A stretch of 64,000 bases of DNA from Clostridiales bacterium (GCA_015243575.1 CP042469.1:4740929-4804928), one strand, 5' to 3'. Positions 33,826 to 43,132 are shown, numbered from the stretch's first letter. The notes: generated from the sequence alone by a model not told the origin. Numbers and translations: made by a program.

Positions 33826-35223
33826 ATGGCAAAGGTAAAAATAACGGAAACAATTTTGAGAGACGGACATCAATCGTTGATTGCTACCCGTATGACCACG
33901 GATGAAATGCTTCCAGCACTGGAACTTCTGGATGGAGTTGGTTATCATGCAATGGAAGTATGGGGAGGCGCAACCTTCGATGCCTGCCTCAGATTTCTGA
34001 ACGAAGACCCATGGGAACGTCTCAGAATTATCCGGAAAAATGTGAAGCATACAAAACTTCAGATGCTGCTGAGAGGGCAGAACCTCTTGGGATACAAGCA
34101 CTATGCTGATGATGTTGTTGATGAATTCGTAAACAAAGCCATTAGCAACGGAATTGACATCATTCGTATCTTTGATGCATTAAATGATACCCGAAACCTC
34201 CAGCGTTCTATCGAAGCTACAAAAAAATACGGCGGGCATGCACAGGGAACCATTTCCTATACCATCAGCCCTGCCCATACCGATGAAGTATTCATCAAGC
34301 TTGCCAAGGAAATTGAACAGATGGGTGCAGACTCGATCTGTATCAAAGATATGGCCGGTTTGCTGAGCCCATATAACACCTATGAACTGGTCAAACGGAT
34401 CAAAAAGGAAATCAAGATTCCGCTTGAACTTCATACTCATGCAACCAGTGGACTTGGGAGTCTCACGTATATGAAGGCTGCAGAAGCAGGCGTGGATATT
34501 ATTGATACGGCGCTTTCGCCATTTGCGGAAGGAACCTCCCAGCCACCTACAGAGCCGCTGGTTTATGCTTTCAAAGGAACGGAGTATGATACTGGACTGA
34601 ACATGGATCTTCTGAATCAGGCTGCGGAGTATTTCCGCCCAATCAGAGAGAAATATATTGCCAGCGGACTTCTCGATCCTAAACTGATGGGCGTGGACAT
34701 CAATACACTGATCTATCAGGTTCCCGGAGGAATGCTTTCCAATCTGGTTTCTCAGCTGAAACAGTCCAATGCTATGGATAAATTCGAGGAAGTATTGAAA
34801 GAGGTTCCGAGAGTTCGTGAAGATCTGGGTTATCCGCCACTTGTGACGCCTACCAGTCAGATCGTAGGAACACAAGCGGTATTGAATATCGTAACGGGAG
34901 AGCGATACAAGATGGTACCTAATGAGGTGAAACAGCTTGTAAAGGGTATGTACGGCAAGACCACCGTTCCGATTAAAGATGAAATCGTAAAGAAGATTAT
35001 CGGGGACGAAGAGGTAGTTACCTGCAGACCGGCGGATCTCATCGAACCGGAATTAGAGAAGACACTGAGAGAGGTTGCTCAGTATGTGGAGCAGGATGAG
35101 GATGTTCTCACAAGAGCGCTGTTCCCGGGACCTTCAGTGGAATTTTTCAAATATCGAAATGCAAAGCGGTATCAGATTGATTCGACTTTGCTGAATGAAG
35201 AGGATATGGTATATCCGGTTTAA
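33826..35223 (+). CDS. oadA: Oxaloacetate decarboxylase alpha / carboxyltransferase subunit lacking the biotin domain
   Basis: A 465-residue TIM-barrel carboxyltransferase. Metal and substrate residues are visible: LRDGHQSLIATRM at the N terminus, IRIFDALND, SICIKDMAGLLSP, and the metal-ligand motif ELHTHATSG. A PYC/OADA conserved C-terminal domain ends at FFKYRNAKRYQIDS. The usual Ala/Pro linker and biotinyl AMKM domain are absent, so biotin must be on a separate carrier protein. Full-length OadA is near 590 residues. Alternatives are a transcarboxylase 5S or PycB-type subunit. ATG 33826 follows GGAGG. No partner subunits are adjacent. Confidence 0.9.
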   Translation: MAKVKITETILRDGHQSLIATRMTTDEMLPALELLDGVGYHAMEVWGGATFDACLRFLNEDPWERLRIIRKNVKHTKLQMLLRGQNLLGYKHYADDVVDEFVNKAISNGIDIIRIFDALNDTRNLQRSIEATKKYGGHAQGTISYTISPAHTDEVFIKLAKEIEQMGADSICIKDMAGLLSPYNTYELVKRIKKEIKIPLELHTHATSGLGSLTYMKAAEAGVDIIDTALSPFAEGTSQPPTEPLVYAFKGTEYDTGLNMDLLNQAAEYFRPIREKYIASGLLDPKLMGVDINTLIYQVPGGMLSNLVSQLKQSNAMDKFEEVLKEVPRVREDLGYPPLVTPTSQIVGTQAVLNIVTGERYKMVPNEVKQLVKGMYGKTTVPIKDEIVKKIIGDEEVVTCRPADLIEPELEKTLREVAQYVEQDEDVLTRALFPGPSVEFFKYRNAKRYQIDSTLLNEEDMVYPV

Positions 35224-35273
35224 TATAGAGTAAAAAGTAAGGGGGACCCGATGGAACCATTTTCTGGCTAGGT

Positions 35274-35392
35274 TTGCTCTTTCGATTTATCTATGTTATA
35301 CTACTTATATATTAATAAAAAAAGAACCGTCTTTACAAGAAGGGCTTTTGGTATCCACCGTATGGTGTTGTCTAAAAGGCCCTTCTTTTATA
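35274..35392 (+). ncRNA. Possible short transcript: promoter followed by a terminator, no reading frame
   Basis: TTGCTC (35274-35279), 17 nt, TATACT (35297-35302), then about 35 nt later a strong hairpin (AGAAGGGCTTTT pairing with AAAAGGCCCTTCT, inner CACC-GTAT-GGTG) and TTTTA ending near 35392. This would give an RNA of about 85 nt. The hairpin may simply be the terminator of the upstream carboxyltransferase gene; the promoter call decides. Confidence 0.4.
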
Positions 35393-35422
35393 TTATTATC
35401 ACCTATACCGCCAGCTAGCATC

Positions 35423-35451
35423 TTGACAGACTGAAACTTTGGTTTTAAGAT
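35423..35451 (+). promoter_or_regulatory. Promoter of the L25 gene
   Basis: TTGACA (35423-35428), 17 nt, TAAGAT (35446-35451), 138 bp ahead of the gene. The leader contains a hairpin TTCAATCT (35521-35528) with AGATTGAA (35538-35545), which could be involved in control of this ribosomal-protein gene. Confidence 0.6.
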
Positions 35452-35588
35452 TGCCTGAATTTATATCTGCGTTTTTGTCATCAGGTGATGCAGCCTAGCT
35501 GTATAGGGAAAGCTATGGCGTTCAATCTGCACGATGTAGATTGAAATATAAATAGTATCCAATAAATTAAACCTAGGAGGAAAAAAAC

Positions 35589-36158
35589 ATGGATAACATC
35601 AGAGTTCAAAAACGTGACACATCGCTAAAGGCCAAGCAGTTGAGGAGATCTGGATTTGTGCCGGGCAATATTTTTGGTGGAACGCTGCAGGAGTCAATAT
35701 CAATTCAAATTGATGAAGCAACCGCACGCAAGTTGATTCGCCTAAAGAGGGAGGGCAGCAAGCTGCGGCTTACTCTTGATGATCAGGTCATCCCGGTACA
35801 AATTAAAGAAAAAGAGCAAAACACATTGAGTGAGGAGATCCTTCACATCAGCTTTCAAGCTCTCAGAGCAGATCAGAAAGTCAACAGCGTGATTCATATC
35901 CTGCTTAAAAACATGGATAAAATAGCAGGGATACTGGAAAGGATTATGCTTGAGATTCCTTATGCATCTCTTCCTGCTGATATGATAGACACCATAACGA
36001 TTGATCTTGAAGGTATACGGGTTGGCAGTGTTATAACAGTCGCTGACATTCCAGAATTACGAGACGAGAAAATCGATCTTCAGGTTGATTTGGATAGCAT
36101 TATCCTGAGAATCAATGATAAAAACCGCGCTACCGTGCAGTCTCAAAAAGAATCTTAG
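35589..36158 (+). CDS. rplY: Ribosomal protein bL25 (Ctc/TL5 family)
   Basis: A 189-residue 5S-rRNA-binding protein. The N-terminal L25 domain includes KAKQLRRSGFVPGNIFGG, and the C-terminal TL5 beta domain runs from about residue 95 (LEIPYASLPADM...TIDLEGIRVGSVITVADI). In Gram-positives the homologue Ctc is a general stress protein. AGGAGG precedes the ATG and an own promoter lies upstream. It is a single-gene unit ended by a large terminator. Basic residues are fewer than in typical L25, but the fold pattern is clear. Confidence 0.88.
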   Translation: MDNIRVQKRDTSLKAKQLRRSGFVPGNIFGGTLQESISIQIDEATARKLIRLKREGSKLRLTLDDQVIPVQIKEKEQNTLSEEILHISFQALRADQKVNSVIHILLKNMDKIAGILERIMLEIPYASLPADMIDTITIDLEGIRVGSVITVADIPELRDEKIDLQVDLDSIILRINDKNRATVQSQKES

Positions 36159-36235
36159 CACGTCAGTCGTTCCGATGCTGCTGAGTGGATAACGCAGATA
36201 ATGGGCAAACTTGCCCTCAAAACCATGTATGAAAC

Positions 36236-36296
36236 ATGCTCCCCTCAAGGTAACAAGCTTTATTTTTTCACTTGTCTACCTGGAGGGGAGCATTTT
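36236..36296 (+). terminator. Large terminator of the L25 gene
   Basis: ATGCTCCCCTC pairs with GAGGGGAGCAT, extended by AGGTA/TACCT and CAAG/CTTG, and is followed by TTTTATAT. Confidence 0.8.
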
Positions 36297-36417
36297 ATAT
36301 TCTCATATTTTGGTGGGAATGTTCCAGTTGATGCGATTAGTATACCATATAGAGGAAAATTATGTTACAATGAAACATAATTTAAGGGAAGGTACCCAGA
36401 GAAGGCGGTGATGGAAC

Positions 36418-37137
36418 GTGTTTCGGGAAATTAAAAAGAAAAAGCTTATCCTCGAGAATCGAAAACCTTACACCTTAGAAACAGCAGAATACATAGAAGA
36501 GTTAAATCTGATGGACTGGATTTATACTTCAATGCGGCTTGATGGAAGCAGCATCGCTAAAACCAGTGTGCAAAAAATCCTAAAAGGAGAATTCCTGATC
36601 AATGTCAGCGTCAAGGATCACTCTCAGGTGGGAATCTATCAAAGCGCCATCCGTCTTGCGTACGATATGGCTGAGCTCGACATTGACCTCAATGAGTCCT
36701 ATCTGTTCCGCTTTTATCAGATTCTGTCAGATCCGGTAAAACAGGAATACCGCAGGACCAATCCCGTACTTTTTATGCTGGAATACAACCCTCCTCATCC
36801 CAGTGAGATTGAAGAGCAGATGGATATTCTTTTTCAGTGGCTCTGTGAAGCTGACTTTGAGAGCAATCCCATACTGCGGGCAGCGTACCTTCACAACAAA
36901 CTCGTTGAAATCTATCCTTTTGAGACCCATTCTGAGGCTGTGGCCAGAATGGCTATGTATTATGAACTGATCCGAAACGGGTATCCTCCAATTATGCTGA
37001 ACCTCAGCGAATCGGAATACTACAGTGCCATAAAAAGCTATCTCAAAAAAGAAGAAATCCAGCCCTTGTATGAATCTCTCGAAAGAGGTGTATACAACAA
37101 GCTGGAAATTATGATGCAGCTTACCGCCGATCAGTAA
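36418..37137 (+). CDS. Fic-fold protein with degenerate catalytic motif (pseudoenzyme)
   Basis: A 239-residue protein matching the Fic domain scaffold: an N-terminal inhibitory-helix-like segment (TSMRLDGSSIAKTSV, residues 37-51), YNPPHPSEIEEQMDILFQWL (residues 123-142), then the position of the active site. Canonical HPFxDGNGRxxR reads YPFETHSEAVAR (residues 166-177): the catalytic His is Tyr, the anion-binding GNG and Arg are lost, and only the last Arg remains. The inhibitory motif SxxxEG also reads SxxxDG. AMP transfer by the normal mechanism is therefore unlikely. The start is GTG 36418 with AAGGCGG upstream. Length and frame are intact, so it is not a decaying pseudogene. Confidence 0.78.
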   Translation: MFREIKKKKLILENRKPYTLETAEYIEELNLMDWIYTSMRLDGSSIAKTSVQKILKGEFLINVSVKDHSQVGIYQSAIRLAYDMAELDIDLNESYLFRFYQILSDPVKQEYRRTNPVLFMLEYNPPHPSEIEEQMDILFQWLCEADFESNPILRAAYLHNKLVEIYPFETHSEAVARMAMYYELIRNGYPPIMLNLSESEYYSAIKSYLKKEEIQPLYESLERGVYNKLEIMMQLTADQ

Positions 37138-37187
37138 TGTCGTTCTGGGATCTACGCTAATGTTATTTTGAAACGATCTGCATCACG

Positions 37188-38540
37188 CTAGTTTGAAAGA
37201 ATCTGCTCTACGCTCTCAAAGGACGTGGAGCCTTTTGATTTTTTTGCACTGATGCAGGCGCGAATGTCGATCTTTTCGAAGATGTCTTCTTCAAATTTCT
37301 CCGAGAAGCCTTTCAGCTCTTCCAAGGTCAGCTCCTCAATGGCCTTATTCTGCTCGATACAATACAGCACCAGGCGGCCGATGATTTCGTGACAGTCACG
37401 GAAGGCAAGTCCTTTGCCGACCAGATAATCTGCAGCGTCGGTAGCGTTCATAAAACCTGACTTTGCAGCCTGTTCCATCACGTGACTGTTAACCTTCATG
37501 GTTGCGATCATCTGAGTGAAGATCCGAAGGGAATCCTTTAAGGTGTCGCCGGCGTCAAATACCGGTTCTTTGTCCTCCTGCATGTCCTTGTTGTATGCGA
37601 GGGGGAGCCCCTTCATAATGGTGAGCAGGGTCATCAGATCTCCGTAAACCCGTCCGGTCTTTCCTCGGATCAGCTCGGCCATATCCGGGTTCTTCTTTTG
37701 CGGCATGATACTGCTTCCTGTGCTGAAGGCATCGTCGATTTCCACAAAGCGGAATTCAGCGGAGCTCCAGATGATCAATTCTTCACAGAAGCGGGACAGG
37801 TGCATCATGGCAATGGAGCAGCAGCTTAAAAACTCCAAGGCAAAATCCCTGTCGCTTACAGCATCCATGGCGTTGATACAGATCTTTGAAAAGCCAAGTT
37901 CCTCTGCCAGATAGTCTCGGTCGGTAGGATAGGTGGTTCCTGCCAGAGCACCGGAGCCTAAGGGCAGGGAATCGGTTCCTTCATAACAGTCGCCAAACCT
38001 TCTGATATCTCTGCGGAACATTTCCCGGTAGGCTGTCAAATGGAAGGCCAGCGTCACAGGCTGTGCTCTTTGAAGATGGGTATAGCCTGGCATCACCGTA
38101 TCCTGATGAGCCTTGGCAAGCTCTGTGAGGGTGTCATTCAGATCTTTCAGCAGGGCAGTGATCTGAGTGATTTCTTCCTTCAGATAGAGGCGAATATCTA
38201 CGGCAACCTGATCGTTTCTGCTTCTTGCGGTATGGAGCTTCTTTCCCACCGCCCCGATTCGCTCTGTGAGGATGCTTTCGATATTCATATGGATATCTTC
38301 TTGCTCGATGGTAAATTCAATCTTTCCGGCTTCAATGTCATTTAAGATCTCTAGTAAAGAGGACTCTATTGCTAGAGCCTCATCTTTACTGAGTATTCCT
38401 TGTTTTGCAAGCATTTTCGCGTGTGCGATACTGCCTGTAATATCCTGTTTATATAATCTGCGGTCGGTTTCTATGGATGCGTTGAATTCCTCAGCCAACG
38501 AATTCTCCGCCTTTAAGAACCTTCCTTTCCAAAGTTTCAT
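37188..38540 (-). CDS. argH: Argininosuccinate lyase
   Basis: Homotetrameric cytoplasmic enzyme of 450 residues that cleaves argininosuccinate to arginine and fumarate. Family signature [12 protein letters not shown] (residues about 276-287) with catalytic Ser, the N-terminal KLWKGRF, and [11 protein letters not shown] near residue 106 are present. Its first 50 bp overlap the end of argG, and AGGAGG lies within argG about 11 nt before the ATG, giving tight coupling. Expression is expected from the arginine-box-like promoter upstream of argG. Confidence 0.97.
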   Translation of the reverse strand: MKLWKGRFLKAENSLAEEFNASIETDRRLYKQDITGSIAHAKMLAKQGILSKDEALAIESSLLEILNDIEAGKIEFTIEQEDIHMNIESILTERIGAVGKKLHTARSRNDQVAVDIRLYLKEEITQITALLKDLNDTLTELAKAHQDTVMPGYTHLQRAQPVTLAFHLTAYREMFRRDIRRFGDCYEGTDSLPLGSGALAGTTYPTDRDYLAEELGFSKICINAMDAVSDRDFALEFLSCCSIAMMHLSRFCEELIIWSSAEFRFVEIDDAFSTGSSIMPQKKNPDMAELIRGKTGRVYGDLMTLLTIMKGLPLAYNKDMQEDKEPVFDAGDTLKDSLRIFTQMIATMKVNSHVMEQAAKSGFMNATDAADYLVGKGLAFRDCHEIIGRLVLYCIEQNKAIEELTLEELKGFSEKFEEDIFEKIDIRACISAKKSKGSTSFESVEQILSN

Positions 38541-39759
38541 CTGCTTTTTTTCCTCCTTGCTTGTTCTGCTTCAATATGGCTCTGATCTTCATTGCCAGGG
38601 AGAACAGATTTATGAAGCCTTCTGCGTCTTTCTGGTCATATACCTCATCCTTGCTGAAGGTAGCAAACTCTTCACTATACAAGGAGTTTTCGGATTTGGA
38701 AGCTACAGGCAGGCAATTCCCTTTATAGAGCTTCATTTTGACCGTACCGGTAACCTCTTCCTGTGTTACGTTGACAAAAGCGTCAATTGCTTCTCTCAGA
38801 GGCGTGAACCAGAGACCGTCATAAACCAGCTGTGCGTATTTTTGACCTACTATATTCTTATACGCCATGGTATCTCTGTCAAGAATTAATTTTTCCAGAT
38901 CGGTATGGGCCTTATACAGAATCGTACCGCCGGGTGTTTCATAAACGCCTCTGGACTTCATGCCCACAAGACGGTTTTCAATAATGTCAATGGTGCCCAC
39001 TGCGTTTTCACCGCCGATTTTATTCAGCTCGGTGAGGAGTGCAACCGGAGACAGCTTTTCGCCGTTCAAGCCTACCGGAACACCTTTTTCAAAATCGATG
39101 TCAACATAAGTGGGTTTGTCAGGAGCATCCTCAGGAGCTACGCTCATTACCAGAATGTCATCAAGATGTTCATTCCAAGGATTTTCCAGGTTTCCGCCCT
39201 CATGGCTAATATGCCAGATGTTCTGATCGCGGCTGTAGATTTTTTCCTTGGACTGGGCAACGGGGATGTTGTGTTCTTCTGCATAAGCCAAAAGGTCTTC
39301 TCTGGAGGAGAAGTCCCACATCCTCCAGGGAGCGATGATTTTAATGGCAGGATTCAGAGCCTTGATGGTAGACTCAAAACGTACCTGATCATTTCCTTTT
39401 CCGGTGCATCCGTGGCATATGTAAAACGCACCTTCTGCTTCGGCTACTTCAACAAGTTTCTTTGCCATAAGGGGTCTTGCCATTGAGGTTCCAAGCAGAT
39501 AATCGTTTTCGTACACTGCGCCTGCTTTCAATGTAGGCCAGATATAGTCTGTAATAAATTCTTCCTGAATATTGATGATGTAAGATTTGGAAGCGCCTGT
39601 TGCATAAGCCTTCTTTTCCACTGCGTCGAAGTCTTCTACCTGTCCGGCATCACAGCAGACTGCGATCACCTCGTAATCATAATTCTCTTTCAGCCAGGTC
39701 AATATGATTGAAGTATCCAAACCGCCTGAATATGCTAATACTACCTTTTCCTTTGCCAT
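38491..39759 (-). CDS. argG: Argininosuccinate synthase
   Basis: A 422-residue ATP-dependent enzyme joining citrulline and aspartate. The N-terminal PP-loop [15 protein letters not shown] and the citrulline/aspartate-binding [13 protein letters not shown] near residue 120 are intact. It is slightly longer than the usual 400 residues; the extra C-terminal part ([13 protein letters not shown]) falls where the gene overlaps argH. AAGGAGG precedes the ATG. It is the first gene of the argGH unit, with ArgR-like boxes upstream. Confidence 0.97.
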   Translation of the reverse strand: MAKEKVVLAYSGGLDTSIILTWLKENYDYEVIAVCCDAGQVEDFDAVEKKAYATGASKSYIINIQEEFITDYIWPTLKAGAVYENDYLLGTSMARPLMAKKLVEVAEAEGAFYICHGCTGKGNDQVRFESTIKALNPAIKIIAPWRMWDFSSREDLLAYAEEHNIPVAQSKEKIYSRDQNIWHISHEGGNLENPWNEHLDDILVMSVAPEDAPDKPTYVDIDFEKGVPVGLNGEKLSPVALLTELNKIGGENAVGTIDIIENRLVGMKSRGVYETPGGTILYKAHTDLEKLILDRDTMAYKNIVGQKYAQLVYDGLWFTPLREAIDAFVNVTQEEVTGTVKMKLYKGNCLPVASKSENSLYSEEFATFSKDEVYDQKDAEGFINLFSLAMKIRAILKQNKQGGKKADETLERKVLKGGEFVG

Positions 39760-39857
39760 TTTGATTTCCTCCTTCTGGGCATCTATTGTTATTTCCCGCG
39801 GCAGTCAAGTCCGAGCTGCTGCTGGGAGCTTTAGCCTGATTTCTGGTTATTGAAAAG

Positions 39858-39926
39858 AGTATACCACTGTAATTCACGGATTTCAATAGAAAAATAAATA
39901 TTTATACATAATATTTAATATTTATG
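39858..39926 (-). promoter_or_regulatory. argG promoter and tandem ArgR-like boxes
   Basis: Read on the minus strand: TTGAAA (39886-39881), 17 nt, TATACT (39863-39858). Just upstream, two copies of TGYATAAATATTWA occur (TGCATAAATATTAA and TGTATAAATATTTA), 20 bp apart, between about 39893 and 39926. Paired boxes with this TG-AT-AT-rich core and one-helical-turn-pair spacing resemble ARG boxes bound by ArgR/AhrC. An adjacent 65-codon frame at 39924-40121 is not supported. Confidence 0.65.
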
Positions 39927-40129
39927 CAGTTCTATGCACGGAAGGGCTTGAACAACAGCCAGAAGGACCATCAGACCGGTAAGCATATCGATAGATTTAC
40001 TCTATGCTTGTGTTCCTTTAAGACAGAGCTGAAAAGAACTGAAATGAAAATGGCACCTTTGACATATAATAATCTTGACTGCCCGAATTCAAACCGGTTC
40101 AAATGTTTCGTTGCCAGATGATAACAAGC

Positions 40130-40235
40130 GGTTACGATTCACAGCCTGGGAAGAAGGCATTGCTTGTGGCCCTACCGACAGCCGATGGGGCAGTAACCAA
40201 CAGCTCTTCTCACTGAGCAGGCTGTAATCGTAACC
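40130..40235. ncRNA. 106-nt hairpin, candidate structured RNA upstream of murB
   Basis: GGTTACGATTCACAGCCTG (40130-40148) pairs with CAGGCTGTAATCGTAACC (40218-40235): 18 bp with one bulged base. The 69-nt interior adds further pairing (GAAGA with TCTTC; GCCC with GGGGC near the centre), so the whole forms one long imperfect rod. It does not match any riboswitch class I can recognise. Apart from the argG promoter and boxes, it is the only structure in the 630-bp gap 39760-40389. Strand is undetermined; the plus strand would place it in the murB leader. Confidence 0.55.
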
Positions 40236-40389
40236 AGAAGTGTTCTGCAGCTGGAATCGGCCCCATTTTATCCGGTTTACTTTGGTATTTTTTTTATATA
40301 TAATAAAGGTAGCCTTCTGTCAAAAGGGGGTACTCGGATCGGGCGTTAATTTGCCGTCCGGAGTGATCTCGGTGAATGGAGGAAAAGGA

Positions 40390-41316
40390 TTGAATATCAG
40401 CAAAATTTACGAGGAATTATTACTACTGATAGATAAAAATAGAATGGTGCTTGATGCACCTATGAAGGAATATACATCTTTTAAAGCAGGCGGGACAGCA
40501 GATCTACTGATCATACCTAAAGACAGGGACGAGTTGATGAAAGCACTGGATGTTGTAAGCCGCAGCGGAGTGGAGCATCTTATTATGGGAAATGGCTCCA
40601 ATTTGCTGGTGAAAGACGGGGGATACCGGGGCGTCATCATTCGAATGGGGGAAGGCTTTCAAGATGTGACAACAGAAGGAAGCCGAATTACCGCAGGCGC
40701 AGGAGCGCTTCTTTCTACAGTGGCCCGAGAGGCCTGCAATGCTTCCCTTGCCGGGTTTGAATTCGCATCGGGCATCCCCGGTACCGTAGGTGGTGGAGCA
40801 TACATGAATGCCGGTGCATATGATGGAGAAATGTCCATGATTATCGAGAGCGCAGAGGTCCTGTCTAAAGACGGATCGCGTATCTTTCGGCTGAGCAAGG
40901 ATGAACTGGAACTATCGTACCGACACAGCATTTTTCAGAGGACGGGAGATGTTCTGCTGAATGCGTGCTTTCTTTTGAAGGAGGGCGATCAGGAGAAGAT
41001 CTCAGACCGGATCAAGGAACTTACTGCCAGAAGAACAGAGAAGCAGCCGCTATCCTATCCAAGTGCGGGGAGCTTTTTCAAACGCCCTCCTAACCACTTT
41101 GCCGGAAAGTTGATCCAGGATGCGGGTCTGCGCGGGCTGTCTTTGGGAGGCGCGCAGGTATCAGAGCTTCACTCAGGCTTTCTCATCAACAGAGGCGGAG
41201 CCACTGCTTCCGATATTGTAAACCTCATGGAAGTGATCCGCAGTACCGTGTTTGAGAACTCCGGCGTACTACTGGAGCCTGAGGTCAGAATTGTTGGAGA
41301 AGATTTAAAACGATAG
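40390..41316 (+). CDS. murB: UDP-N-acetylenolpyruvoylglucosamine reductase
   Basis: FAD-dependent cytoplasmic enzyme of about 308 residues completing UDP-MurNAc synthesis. Motifs: YTSFKAGGTADLLIIP, MGNGSNLLVKDGGYRG, ASGIPGTVGGGAYMNAGAYDG (FAD binding), the catalytic Ser in YPSAGSFFKRP, and the C-terminal Glu in LEPEVRIVG. It is the type II (short) form. TTG 40390 is chosen because GGAGG lies seven bases upstream; GTG 40372 with GGAG is an alternative. Frames reaching 40240 add a hydrophobic segment with no family match. It heads the murB-PHP-rapZ-yvcK-kce-whiA run. Confidence 0.95.
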   Translation: MNISKIYEELLLLIDKNRMVLDAPMKEYTSFKAGGTADLLIIPKDRDELMKALDVVSRSGVEHLIMGNGSNLLVKDGGYRGVIIRMGEGFQDVTTEGSRITAGAGALLSTVAREACNASLAGFEFASGIPGTVGGGAYMNAGAYDGEMSMIIESAEVLSKDGSRIFRLSKDELELSYRHSIFQRTGDVLLNACFLLKEGDQEKISDRIKELTARRTEKQPLSYPSAGSFFKRPPNHFAGKLIQDAGLRGLSLGGAQVSELHSGFLINRGGATASDIVNLMEVIRSTVFENSGVLLEPEVRIVGEDLKR

Positions 41317-41334
41317 CACGATACCAGTCGATTT

Positions 41335-41390
41335 TGCGATATAAATTGAATGATGCGATATAGATTGAATGATGCGATATAAACTAACTC
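41335..41390. repeat. 19-bp tandem repeat between murB and the PHP gene
   Basis: TGCGATATAAATTGAATGA is followed by TGCGATATAGATTGAATGA and a partial third unit TGCGATATAAACTAACT. It ends close to the next ribosome site. Confidence 0.8.
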
Positions 41391-41425
41391 GGAAACAAAT
41401 TGAAAATAAACAGGAGACAAAATTG

Positions 41426-42193
41426 ATGAAGGATCAATCTGAAAATAAATATAGGCTGTCCTATGATCTGCACACCCACACCACCTTTTCCCACGGGAAG
41501 GGCTCCATTGAAGATAACGTAAAAGCAGCGGTGGCAAGAGGACTGAAGACCATCGGGATATCGGATCATGGCCCGGGGCACGTTACCTACGGGGTGAAAC
41601 GGAAGAATATTGCGGTGATGCGGGATGAGATTGATCGGCTGAAGCCATTCTATCCGCAGATCGAAATTCTACTGGGCGTAGAGGCAAATGTAATCAACCC
41701 CTCCGGTCGTCTGGACGTATTGCCGGAGGAGCTTGAACATCTGGACTATCTCCTCGCAGGATACCATTTTGGCGTCTTTGGAGAAAAGCCGGTGCAGGCT
41801 CTCGGTCTCCATACCAGAAACTTTATACTGACAGGATGGTTTCACAGAAGCACGAAAAAGCAGCTGAAGCATAATACAGATTTGGTGGTTCGAGCGATCT
41901 ATGAAAATGAGATTAAAATACTGACTCATCCCGGAGACAAGGGCGTATTCGATATCGCCGAAATTGCAGCAGCATGTGCAGCACGGGGTACTCTGATGGA
42001 AATCAGTACCTGGCATGACTGGCTTACGGTTGAGGGAATCAAACAAGCTGCAAAATCAGACACTCGATTCGCAATCAGCAGCGATGCGCATACGCCGGAT
42101 CGTATCGGAGACTGCCTGGGAGCTGTGGAAAGAAGTATCGCTGCGGGTCTGGACCTAGAGCGGATTGAAAATCTAATTGTAAGAGATATTTGA
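41426..42193 (+). CDS. PHP-domain metal-dependent phosphoesterase
   Basis: A 255-residue cytoplasmic protein of the YcdX/histidinol-phosphatase-like PHP group. Metal ligands are visible: DLHTHTTFSHGKGS (HxH and later His), ISDHGPGH, GVEANVI, the His in LAGYHFG, ILTHPGD, and the C-terminal SSDAHTPDRIG. Substrate is unknown. ATG 41426 follows AGGAGA by 8 nt; the longer frame contains the repeat region. A PHP gene between murB and rapZ is a recurring clostridial arrangement as far as I recall. Confidence 0.92.
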   Translation: MKDQSENKYRLSYDLHTHTTFSHGKGSIEDNVKAAVARGLKTIGISDHGPGHVTYGVKRKNIAVMRDEIDRLKPFYPQIEILLGVEANVINPSGRLDVLPEELEHLDYLLAGYHFGVFGEKPVQALGLHTRNFILTGWFHRSTKKQLKHNTDLVVRAIYENEIKILTHPGDKGVFDIAEIAAACAARGTLMEISTWHDWLTVEGIKQAAKSDTRFAISSDAHTPDRIGDCLGAVERSIAAGLDLERIENLIVRDI

Positions 42194-42283
42194 TAACTGT
42201 AGCAATACAAGAATAGAAGAATGCAGAAGAATAGAGCACCGTATTCAGAAGATGAATACAAAAGATGAAACGAGGTTGAAACA

Positions 42284-43132
42284 GTGGATGTAATTATCGT
42301 AACAGGATTATCGGGAGCTGGAAAAAGCCAGGCAGTCAATTGCATGGAGGATATGGGATACTACTGTATCGATAATCTGCCGCCGGTCTTGATCAAGAAT
42401 TTTCTTGATCTGATCATGAGAGATAAAGTGTCGATTGAAAAGGCAGCTTTTGTGATCGACATCAGAGGGGGCGAATTTTTTGATGCCCTGAAATCGGGTC
42501 TGGTAGAGCTGAATCATGCTGGGGTGAAATATAAAATCATGTTTCTTGAGGCGTCTGACGAAATCCTCATCAGAAGGTTCAATGAAACCCGAAGAACCCA
42601 TCCACTTGCCTGTGCGGGCAATACCTTAGAAGGGATCACGGCGGAAAAGCAGAGACTTTTGGAAATCAGAAAGATCGCAGATTTCATTATTGATACTTCC
42701 AACATGAAGACTGCCCAGCTGAATGAAACCATCAAAAAACTGCTTGGGACAGAAGAATGCGGATCTAGCTTTACCATCAGCGTGCAGTCCTTCGGATACA
42801 AAAACGGAATGCCGCTGGATGCGGATATCGTCTTTGATATGAGATTTATACCAAATCCGTACTATTTGAAAAGCATGAAAAAGCTGACCGGTAATAGTGA
42901 GAAAGTGAGTAACTATGTGCTCAAATTTCCGGAAGCTCAGGAGTTCCTAAACACAGTTCATGATCTGATCAATCGGCTGATCCCCTTTTACAGCAGGGAG
43001 GGCAAATCCCATCTGGTTGTTGCTTTTGGGTGTACCGGCGGACAGCACAGGTCGGTTGCAATGGCAAACGAATTTACAAAAAGACTGCTGGAAGAGGGAA
43101 AGCGCGTGATCAAAGTCCACAGGGATCTTTAG
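42284..43132 (+). CDS. rapZ: RapZ/YvcJ nucleotide-binding protein
   Basis: A 282-residue P-loop protein: Walker A GLSGAGKSQ (residues 7-15), DNLPPVLIKNF, and the C-terminal domain with FGCTGGQHRSVA, the conserved phosphate-binding loop. In E. coli RapZ is an RNA-binding adaptor for GlmZ; in Firmicutes it is a GTPase-like protein tied to cell-wall precursor control. The start is GTG 42284 preceded by GAGG. It is followed by yvcK after 80 bp, where a short repeated element (43133-43178) sits. Confidence 0.96.
   Translation: MDVIIVTGLSGAGKSQAVNCMEDMGYYCIDNLPPVLIKNFLDLIMRDKVSIEKAAFVIDIRGGEFFDALKSGLVELNHAGVKYKIMFLEASDEILIRRFNETRRTHPLACAGNTLEGITAEKQRLLEIRKIADFIIDTSNMKTAQLNETIKKLLGTEECGSSFTISVQSFGYKNGMPLDADIVFDMRFIPNPYYLKSMKKLTGNSEKVSNYVLKFPEAQEFLNTVHDLINRLIPFYSREGKSHLVVAFGCTGGQHRSVAMANEFTKRLLEEGKRVIKVHRDL

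Noticed and set aside
39924-40121. 65-codon frame in the argG-murB gap
   Set aside because: It begins in the ArgR-box region, lacks a ribosome site and has no protein-like conservation pattern.
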